The notes under the pieces were generated by a model. That model searched no databases, was not told the DNA's origin, and saw nothing but the letters and a program-made list of their open reading frames with translations. 64,000 nucleotides of DNA, from NCBI RefSeq assembly GCF_000166055.1, contig NC_014664.1:310001-374000 (forward strand), in the 5' to 3' direction. Source of the stretch: Rhodomicrobium vannielii ATCC 17100 (GTDB taxonomy: Bacteria > Pseudomonadota > Alphaproteobacteria > Rhizobiales > Rhodomicrobiaceae). How positions within the stretch are numbered: position 1 is the first letter of the stretch; each line of letters opens with the position of its first letter. Positions 56,022 to 64,000 of the stretch are shown here, piece by piece. The position numbers and the translations under genes are program-made.

Positions 56022-56888
56022 ATGAGACGGCGGCACTTTCTTTTCCTGCTCGGGGGCAGCCTGTTGCTGCCGTTGAAAACCACCCCGGCGTGGCCTATTT
56101 GCAACAGTGTGTCTGTCCTCGATGCGCCGTTGGAACTTGAAGGCAAGTGGGGTGGGTCCGCGCCGTCGGATGCGGCGGCGGTGATGGAGCGCATGCGCAC
56201 GGCCTGTCTGGCGGGGGTGGCCTTGGTTTCGGACCGCCAGCCGGATAGGCTCCGGGTCGATAACCATGCCGGAACGCTGCCCTCGATATGGCTTCACTCC
56301 CAGCCGCCGCGAACCGGCTGGATCATCGTCAGTATCGGCACCCGCGACTGGTGCAAACTCGCCTATCAATTCGGGCACGAGCTCGGGCATGTGCTTTGCA
56401 ACAGCTGGCAGTCGGATGCAAAGCCCCAAACCCCCTGTCAATGGATCGAGGAAGCGCTGGTGGAGGCGTTCTCTCTGCGTGGCCTCGGGCTTCTTGCGGA
56501 TGCGTGGGAGCATGCGCCTCCGTTCCCGAGGGACGCTGCATTCGCGGACGCCATCCGAAACTACCGGGAAAAGATGGTCGTCGATTATCGCGCGGCCTCG
56601 AAGGAGCAAGACGAGACGGCGTCGCTGCGCACCTGGTTTAACCGACATGAAGCTTCCCTTCATGTGAACGGCGGAGTTAAAGCCGCCGCAGGTGCGGTCT
56701 CCACCATGCTCGATCTGCTGGAGAGCGACGCCACCATGATCGCCGACTTGGGAGCGCTGAACCGCTGGCCGGGACGAAGTGGGGTTGCTCTGCACCACTA
56801 CCTCAATCTATGGGAGAAAAGCTGTGCGGAGCTGAAGGCCCCCGGCCGATTGCCCGTGCGACTGCGAAACCTGCTCGCTCAACAATGA
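56022..56888 (+). CDS. Secreted putative zinc metallopeptidase (HELGH)
   Basis: A 288-residue protein with an N-terminal signal segment (RRRHFLFLLGGSLLLPL, possibly Tat-type). The motif YQFGHELGHVL contains H119-E120-x2-H123, the zincin site; E143/E144 in WIEEALVEAFSL lie at the distance of a third ligand in gluzincins. No known family name comes to mind. It is transcribed opposite to the secretion genes, between the glycosyltransferase and SEL1 genes, so it could mature or release the collagen-like protein. Activity is inferred from the motif only. Confidence 0.72.
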   Translation: MRRRHFLFLLGGSLLLPLKTTPAWPICNSVSVLDAPLELEGKWGGSAPSDAAAVMERMRTACLAGVALVSDRQPDRLRVDNHAGTLPSIWLHSQPPRTGWIIVSIGTRDWCKLAYQFGHELGHVLCNSWQSDAKPQTPCQWIEEALVEAFSLRGLGLLADAWEHAPPFPRDAAFADAIRNYREKMVVDYRAASKEQDETASLRTWFNRHEASLHVNGGVKAAAGAVSTMLDLLESDATMIADLGALNRWPGRSGVALHHYLNLWEKSCAELKAPGRLPVRLRNLLAQQ

Positions 56889-56951
56889 ACGTGACGGCGC
56901 AGCCCGTGAGGTCTCAGGCCCGGCTCGCTGCTAATCGACCGCCCCCGGCGA

Positions 56952-58748
56952 TCACGCCATCATTTCAGGTTCCACGTCCGCTTTGGCTTGTTCAGTCAGC
57001 TTGAGGTCGAGCGTGGCGAGTTCCTCCGCCGCATCCTGCGCGCCAAGCGCCACCGCACGCTCGTACCATGCGCGCGCGGCTTCGATTTCCTTCGGCCCGC
57101 CGAGCCCTTGCGCCGCGTAGCGAGCGAGCATCAGGGCAGCAACAGCATGACCTTGCTCGGCCGCTCGGCTGAACCAGCGCCGCGCCTCGTCGTGATCGCT
57201 CCCGATAATCGTCCCGTCGTTGTGCATGATGCCGAGGGCGAACATTGCGCCGGAGTGGTCCGCCTCTGCGGCCGAGAGAAACCGCGACTTCGCCGCTTCC
57301 GGATCGTACGGAACGCCACGGCCCTGAAGATAAAACTCACCGAGCGCCACTTGTGCATCCGCCATGCCGTCGTCGGCGGCACGTTCGAACCAGGCGGCGG
57401 CTTCGCGGTCGTCCTGATCCAGGCCCCGGCCATCGGCGAGCATGCGGCCATACCAATATTGCGCGCTCACCACCTCGTCGGCGGCCTTTTTCAGCCAGAA
57501 GGCGGCGCGCGCGTCGTTGCGCGGCACACCGATGCCCTCGGCGAGACAGACCGCATAGTTGAACGCGCCGATAAGATCGCCTTGCTCGGCGGCACGCTCG
57601 AACCATTCATGCACCGGGATGTCACGATTATCGAGAGTCGTCACCCCGCCATCCTGCAGCAGCACCGCGAGGTCAGCCTGGGCAACGGTATCGCCGGCCT
57701 CGGCGGCACGCTTGAACCAGGCCGCCGCCTCGTCCGGGTCGCGTGCCATGCCCGCCCCCGTAAGATAGAGCGTGCCGAGTGCCCTGGCGGCGGCTTGATG
57801 GCCTTGTTCGGCCGCCGTGCGAAACCAATGCGCCGCCTCGATATAGTTCGGCGGCAGCGCGCCACCGCGAGAATAAAGCTCACCGAGGTGCATCGCCGCG
57901 TCGCTCTCGCCCGCGACTGCCGCGCGACGCAGCCAGCTTTCGCCGTTCAATGGATCGACCGATCCGCCGCGACCTTCCAGCAGCATCAGACCGAGCTTTA
58001 TTTGCGCGGCGGTGTGCTGAGCCTCGGCGGCGAGACTATAGAGCCGCCGCGCCTCTGCCTCATCCAGCGCCGTACCAAATCCGCCCTCCGCCGCCGCGCC
58101 CAGCAGGTAATGCGCGGTGGGTAGCCCCGCCTCCGACGCGCGGAGGAGTTCGTCTCGTGCCATGAGCGCATTGTTTGCGATGTCGGTGCGAAGCATCAGC
58201 GCGATGGCGTAACCGAGCCTGCCTTGCGGACAATCCTGCGCGGCCGATTTTCGGTACCATTCGAACGCGGCATCGGGATCGCGCAATTCTTCTGGGCCGG
58301 AGGAGAGAATAAAAGCCAGCATGGCCTGAGCATCCGGCGCGCCCGTTTCGGCCGCCTTCTTTGCCCAGACCACGGCGGCGTGGTAATCGGGCGCGTCCGA
58401 ATCAGCTGACTCGAACAGTCTTTCATCGGTTCCGACAGCCGCTTTGGGCACACCGAACAGGTGGAGGGCGGCGAGGCGGCACTGCGCCTCGACATGCCCG
58501 GCCTCGGCAGCCAGTTGATACCATCGCGCTGCGGAGACCGGATGCGCAAGCGCGCCTTTGCCCTCAAGGTAGCGCTCGCCGACAATAAACGCCGCTTCCG
58601 CGTCGCCCGCCTCAGCTGCGGCTACGAAAAGCGCAAGGGCGCGTTCCGGTGCCGCCTTCGAGAGGCGCTCGGCCCGCGCCCGCGCCCGCTTCGGTGAGCG
58701 GGCAACGAGGCGGTCAAGCAACTTGTGCAGTATATCCAACCCGATCAT
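56952..58748 (-). CDS. SEL1-repeat (TPR-like) protein
   Basis: A 598-residue protein made almost wholly of about thirteen SEL1 repeats of 36 residues, each with the pattern A-x-W-F-x-R-A-A-E-x-G, for example AAAWFKRAAEAGDTVAQADLA. SEL1 proteins are scaffolds for protein-protein contacts. No clear signal peptide, so it probably stays cytosolic or membrane-associated. AGGAG before ATG 58748 sets the start, four bases after the hlyD stop, so the two are translated as one unit. Likely an assembly or quality-control factor for the exported substrate. Confidence 0.9.
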   Translation of the reverse strand: MIGLDILHKLLDRLVARSPKRARARAERLSKAAPERALALFVAAAEAGDAEAAFIVGERYLEGKGALAHPVSAARWYQLAAEAGHVEAQCRLAALHLFGVPKAAVGTDERLFESADSDAPDYHAAVVWAKKAAETGAPDAQAMLAFILSSGPEELRDPDAAFEWYRKSAAQDCPQGRLGYAIALMLRTDIANNALMARDELLRASEAGLPTAHYLLGAAAEGGFGTALDEAEARRLYSLAAEAQHTAAQIKLGLMLLEGRGGSVDPLNGESWLRRAAVAGESDAAMHLGELYSRGGALPPNYIEAAHWFRTAAEQGHQAAARALGTLYLTGAGMARDPDEAAAWFKRAAEAGDTVAQADLAVLLQDGGVTTLDNRDIPVHEWFERAAEQGDLIGAFNYAVCLAEGIGVPRNDARAAFWLKKAADEVVSAQYWYGRMLADGRGLDQDDREAAAWFERAADDGMADAQVALGEFYLQGRGVPYDPEAAKSRFLSAAEADHSGAMFALGIMHNDGTIIGSDHDEARRWFSRAAEQGHAVAALMLARYAAQGLGGPKEIEAARAWYERAVALGAQDAAEELATLDLKLTEQAKADVEPEMMA

Positions 58749-58752
58749 GCTG

Positions 58753-60159
58753 TCAGGCTCCTGGCTCGCGCATGCTTTCGTGAGCAATCGGAAGAATTTT
58801 CGATACGTAGTATTCCAATATGGAGCGTGTGCCGACCTTGACGTCTGCGGTGAGCGGCATGCCGGGCATCAGGCGGAAGCCGGGAGGGGTGTCATGCAGT
58901 TGCATTTCAGTGAGAGAGATGTAGGCCTTGTAGTAGAGGGTGCGGGGCCGGTTCGGCAGGCTGGAACCGCCTTCCTGAGGCGTTGCTTCGGGGCTGAAGC
59001 TGTCCGCGCTTATCAAACGCACCGTGCCCTTTGCGCTGCCATATTGCAGGAAGGGCAGGGTATCGAACTTGACAGTTACCTGATCCCCGGGGCGAACATA
59101 GCCGCTGTCGATGCCGGAAATGTCGGCCTCGACCGATAGCGGCGCGTCGAGCGGGACGAGCTGGATCAGCGGTTCGGCACTGGTGACGACCGAGCCGACC
59201 GAGATCTTCGCCACCGACAACACAACTGCGTCGCGCGGCGCTGTCAACACCACCAGCTGATTATGCAAGTTTGCCTTGGTAAAGTCCTGGCGTGCCTGCG
59301 CCAGCTTGCGGCGCGTATCGGCGAGTTCCTGCGAGAGTTGGGCATCCCAGCGGTTAACGTAGGCTTCCCGTTCCGCTTCCTCGGCGGCGAGTTTCCGGCC
59401 CGCTTGCGCGCTTTCCGATTCCATCTGGGAAAGCGCAACCGCCATGTTCAGCCGGGCGTCCGTCGCGAGGATCGTATTCAGCTTGCTGCCGACCTGGAGG
59501 TTCTGAAGCTCCTGGCGCATGCCCTCGACATTTGCTGCGAGACCAAGACGCTTGCGATAGTGATCGGCCTGCGCGCTGCTGCCGTCCATCTCGGTACGGT
59601 ACTGGTTGATCTTCTGATCGTGCGCTTCCAGCGAGGATTTATACTCTCGCGATTGCTGATAGAAGATCGCTGCCTGCAACGTGGAGTGCGAGTTCGCCGG
59701 ATCGGGCACGTAATCCTTGCCCGAAGTCTGTGCTTCGAGCCGCGCGGCCTTGGCCGTGAGCGAATCGAGCTGATCTTGCATCGACGTGAGGTCGGCCGCG
59801 CTGATGGTCGGGTTGAGGCGGGCGAGCAACTGGCCCTTGCGAACGATATCGCCCTTTCGCACATCGATGCTCTCGACGATGGAGTGGTCGAAGGGCTGCA
59901 CGACGATATTCGGCGCGTCGGCGACCAGCTTGCCGCTGGCCGACACGATCTTGTCGATCTTGATCAGCCCGCTGGCGGCGACCGTGGAGACCACCAGCAG
60001 GAACACGAAGAGGTTCGTCGCGCGTGACAGCCTTGGAATCGGCTTCGCGATGATCGCGGCCGAGGGGCTCTCGAATTCGAGGGCGGCAAGTGGCAGCGGG
60101 CTCGTATCGGCCCGCTTCGCCTTAGCTGGCTTGGATAAACGAGGGAGCAGGAGCGGCAT
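58753..60159 (-). CDS. Type I secretion membrane-fusion protein (HlyD family)
   Basis: A 468-residue periplasmic adaptor. One membrane helix (FVFLLVVSTVAASGLI) is followed by the biotinyl-lipoyl half (NIVVQPFDHSIVESIDVRKGDIVRKGQLLARL), a long coiled coil (residues about 125-300) and the second lipoyl half with the beta-barrel (GDQVTVKFDTLPFLQYGSAKGTVRLIS). The ending MPLTADVKVGTRSILEYYVSKI is typical of HlyD/PrtE. It overlaps the ABC gene by 38 bp. The outer-membrane TolC partner is not in the window. Confidence 0.95.
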   Translation of the reverse strand: MPLLLPRLSKPAKAKRADTSPLPLAALEFESPSAAIIAKPIPRLSRATNLFVFLLVVSTVAASGLIKIDKIVSASGKLVADAPNIVVQPFDHSIVESIDVRKGDIVRKGQLLARLNPTISAADLTSMQDQLDSLTAKAARLEAQTSGKDYVPDPANSHSTLQAAIFYQQSREYKSSLEAHDQKINQYRTEMDGSSAQADHYRKRLGLAANVEGMRQELQNLQVGSKLNTILATDARLNMAVALSQMESESAQAGRKLAAEEAEREAYVNRWDAQLSQELADTRRKLAQARQDFTKANLHNQLVVLTAPRDAVVLSVAKISVGSVVTSAEPLIQLVPLDAPLSVEADISGIDSGYVRPGDQVTVKFDTLPFLQYGSAKGTVRLISADSFSPEATPQEGGSSLPNRPRTLYYKAYISLTEMQLHDTPPGFRLMPGMPLTADVKVGTRSILEYYVSKILPIAHESMREPGA

Positions 60160-62404
60160 GGACTTTTCCTTGGTAATCGGAGTGGCGGTTCTGTTGAAGC
60201 CAGAGGTGGCGATAGACGGCGCAGCGCTCTACCAACTCGCGATGCGGACCAATATCGATGACCTTCCCGCGGTCGAGGACGAGGGTCTTGTCGCACTCGA
60301 CAAGCGACGAGAGGCGGTGGGAAATGATCACCATCGTGCGGCCGCGAGCCATGCGCTGAAGGTTGGCGTTGATGAGCGCCTCGCTTTCAGGATCGAGGGC
60401 GGAAGTTGCCTCGTCGAGGATCAGCAGCTTGGGATCGGCGATCAGCGCTCTGGCGATGGCGAGACGCTGCCGCTGGCCCCCGGAGAGGTTGGTGGAACCC
60501 TCCTGGACCCAGGTCTCATAACCCTGAGGCAGGCGCTCGATGAACTCCTCGGCACCGGCAAGCCTCGCCGCGCGCACGGCGTCTTCGAAGCTCAGGCCCG
60601 GCCGCCCGGCCAGAATGTTGTCCTTCACCGAGCCGCGGAACAGGAAGTTGTCCTGCAGCACCGCCCCGAAGCTCTGGCGCAGATGACGGAGGTTTATCTC
60701 CCGCAGTTCAATTCCATCGATCTTGATCGCGCCCGAATACTCAGGGTTGATACCCATCAGCAGGCGGGTGACGGTGGATTTGCCTGACCCCGAACGCCCC
60801 ACCACGCCCAGCATCATGCCGGGTTCGATGGCAAAGCTGATGTTGTCGAGTGCGGGCGACTTGCTGCCCTCATATTTGAACGTCACCTCATCGAAGCTGA
60901 TCGCGCCTTCGAGTTTCGGACGCAAACCGTGAGTGAGCGCGCGCTTCTCGGTCGGCCGGTTGAGCACCCATCCGACCTGAAACAGCGCCTGGCGCGCTTC
61001 CTGGACGTCCTGAAGAAGACGCGCCAGATTCACCAGCGGACCGGCGACGCGGCCGCCAAGCATCATGAAGCCGATCAGACCGCCGAGAGACAACGGGTTA
61101 TTCGAGGTCATCGCGAGATACGCGCCAAGCGCCAGAACGCCCGCCTGCGTGTATTTCTCGAACGGCATCACGAGCACCATGGGCCAGTTACTGAGCTTGC
61201 CCATCCGCATGTTGAGATCGCCGACGGTGGCAATCCGCTGATCCCATTCCGCTGCGCGAGTGGATTCAAGGCACAGCGACTTGACCGTGCGGATGCCGTA
61301 GATGCTCTCGACCAGCGTGGAGCCCTTGTCAGATTCCGCCTGGATGACCTTGCCTGTCAGATCCGCGAGCGGGCGGAGAAAGGCCCAGATGATGAGGGTG
61401 ATGCAGGCCGCTGCGGCAAGCACCGTCCAGGCGAGCGTCGGCTCCATGTAGAACAGCACGGGCAGCAGTAACAGAACCATGGCGACGTCGATGAACGTCG
61501 TAATCATGCGACCGGTGAGAAACTCGCGGACGCGATAGAGTTGGCTCACCTTGTAGGAAAGCTCGCCGGCCTGATTGCGCTCGAAGAAGTCGATCGGCAG
61601 CGTCATCAACCGGTTGAATATCGCAAGGTGAAGTCTGGTATCGAGCCGCGTGGCGAGCGTAATGAGCAGCATTCGCCGCGACCATGCGATCAGCATCTCG
61701 AAGCCGAGCGCGATCAGCAGTACAACGACGATCAGCGTGAGCGTGTTCATGCTGTGATATGTGACGACCGTGTTCAGCGTCGTCATAATCATCAGGACGG
61801 GGAGCACGCTGAGGATGGTGATGGTAATCGAGCCGATCGCCACATCGCGCAGGATCGATTTCTCACCCCAGACCATGCGGGTGAGCAAGCCGAGGTCGAA
61901 TGGCTTCTCATCTTCGCTCTCGCCGCGCGAGGCGCGCACGAGCAGCGCAGTGCCATCCCAGACTTGCTTGAGGCGGAGTTCGTCGATTGGCGTAGGCGGT
62001 TTGCTTGAGGGTGCCAGTGGATCGCGCACCAGAAGCACGCCGTGCTCATGATTGCGACCGACAACGACAGCGGCGCCGCCATCCGAAAGCAGCAGCAAGA
62101 CCGGCGCCGGGTTGTCGAGTTTCATCAACTGACCGAAGCTGAGGCGCACAGCGCGGGCCCACAGGCCGTATTGGCGGAGCCATTCCACCAGCGCGGGCGA
62201 AGTGGGAGCTGCGCCGCCAGCATTGGGACGGATCCCCGATGGGTCGGGATCGACGCCGTGATAGCGGGCGACATGGGTAGCGGCGACTATCCGAGCTTGC
62301 AGAGCGGTAGTGCCCTGCCCGTCAGAAGCGGCCTTCTCGCCAAAATCGCTTGTGGCGATGTGCAGCGGAATGTTGGCAGGTGACACGAAGTTCATCTCGA
62401 TCAC
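60122..62404 (-). CDS. Type I secretion ABC transporter with C39-like (non-proteolytic) domain
   Basis: A 760-residue exporter. Residues about 1-160 form a degenerate C39 peptidase-like domain without the catalytic Cys, as in HlyB, where it binds the substrate. Six membrane helices follow. The ATPase domain has Walker A (GRSGSGKST), the Q-loop (VLQDNFLF), the signature LSGGQRQR, Walker B (LLILDEATSALD) and the H-loop (ISHRLS). The start is GTG at 62404, or ATG 62395. It lies 84 bp downstream of the collagen-like gene, with a hairpin between. Its substrate is very likely that protein. Confidence 0.94.
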   Translation of the reverse strand: MIEMNFVSPANIPLHIATSDFGEKAASDGQGTTALQARIVAATHVARYHGVDPDPSGIRPNAGGAAPTSPALVEWLRQYGLWARAVRLSFGQLMKLDNPAPVLLLLSDGGAAVVVGRNHEHGVLLVRDPLAPSSKPPTPIDELRLKQVWDGTALLVRASRGESEDEKPFDLGLLTRMVWGEKSILRDVAIGSITITILSVLPVLMIMTTLNTVVTYHSMNTLTLIVVVLLIALGFEMLIAWSRRMLLITLATRLDTRLHLAIFNRLMTLPIDFFERNQAGELSYKVSQLYRVREFLTGRMITTFIDVAMVLLLLPVLFYMEPTLAWTVLAAAACITLIIWAFLRPLADLTGKVIQAESDKGSTLVESIYGIRTVKSLCLESTRAAEWDQRIATVGDLNMRMGKLSNWPMVLVMPFEKYTQAGVLALGAYLAMTSNNPLSLGGLIGFMMLGGRVAGPLVNLARLLQDVQEARQALFQVGWVLNRPTEKRALTHGLRPKLEGAISFDEVTFKYEGSKSPALDNISFAIEPGMMLGVVGRSGSGKSTVTRLLMGINPEYSGAIKIDGIELREINLRHLRQSFGAVLQDNFLFRGSVKDNILAGRPGLSFEDAVRAARLAGAEEFIERLPQGYETWVQEGSTNLSGGQRQRLAIARALIADPKLLILDEATSALDPESEALINANLQRMARGRTMVIISHRLSSLVECDKTLVLDRGKVIDIGPHRELVERCAVYRHLWLQQNRHSDYQGKVHAAPAPSFIQAS

Positions 62405-62451
62405 TCTATGGGCTGTTCAAGGAGAAATGGATTGTCTGGGCATGCAAAGGA

Positions 62452-62478
62452 GGAGATCGGCCAGAGCGGCCGATCTCC
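62452..62478 (-). terminator. Strong hairpin between collagen-like gene and type I secretion genes
   Basis: GGAGATCGGCC and GGCCGATCTCC, an 11-bp perfect stem with a five-base loop, 11 bp past the collagen-like stop. On the minus strand it is followed by TCCTTTG, a weak T tract, so partial termination would favour the substrate over its exporter. On the plus strand TTTTT follows. Confidence 0.55.
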
Positions 62479-62488
62479 CGTTTTTGTC

Positions 62489-64000
<1,512 letters not shown>

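Overview
The window is high-GC DNA with alphaproteobacterial gene content. Pointers are the J-domain/CobS/CobT aerobic cobaltochelatase cluster, a Grx4-BolA pair, an OxyR-KatA divergon, an Omp25/31-type beta-barrel protein, an Atm1-type ABC exporter, and a DnaG primase that has lost its zinc ligands. A member of the Hyphomicrobiales (Rhizobiales), perhaps a Rhodomicrobium-like phototroph, would fit, but no 16S or other decisive marker is present. Most of the window is chromosomal housekeeping sequence with three more unusual blocks.

Layout. (1) 1-5265: one giant minus-strand gene, cut by the window edge, for a DUF4011-type SF1 helicase with a C-terminal Vsr/MTES_1575-like nuclease domain, resembling the predicted antiphage protein Hhe. 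(2) 5.8-23.1 kb: housekeeping genes: ubiB, xthA, erpA, dgt, a dihaem cytochrome c peroxidase, two small secreted proteins, ahcY with a palindromic operator candidate, radC, a LOG-family hydrolase, an Atm1-type exporter, an outer-membrane protein, an MFS transporter, infA-maf-yacG, tRNA-Leu(CAA) and a D,D-carboxypeptidase. (3) 23.7-31.3 kb: a tightly overlapping operon of an XRE regulator, hyfB, hyfC, hyfE, hyfF, hyfG, hyfI and a TusA-like gene. The large subunit lacks the N-terminal [NiFe]-binding CxxC, so this is an energy-converting-hydrogenase-related (Ehr-like) complex and not a hydrogenase. (4) 31.4-53.7 kb: a CinA-like protein, map, an aldo/keto reductase with divergent XRE regulator, oxyR/katA, cobT-cobS-J protein, bolA, an esterase, a CorA-like protein, two long palindromic elements, a DUF1614 protein, two tandem retropepsin-like proteases, dnaG-rpoD, grxD and a second bolA.

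(5) 53.9-64.0 kb: the most interesting block. A collagen-like protein built of Gly-Ala-Thr/Gly-Asp-Thr triplets runs off the right edge. On the same strand follow a type I secretion ABC transporter with a degenerate C39 domain, an HlyD adaptor, a SEL1-repeat protein and a two-domain glycosyltransferase. The C-terminal half of that enzyme resembles animal procollagen galactosyltransferases. A divergent secreted HELGH-type putative metallopeptidase lies inside the block. Together they read as a locus that makes, glycosylates and exports a bacterial collagen-like surface or matrix protein.

Large open frames opposite the real genes are common here because of GC-rich codon use and were left out. 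Starts were moved to internal codons where a Shine-Dalgarno-like sequence, an ATGA/TGATG overlap or family length favoured it.
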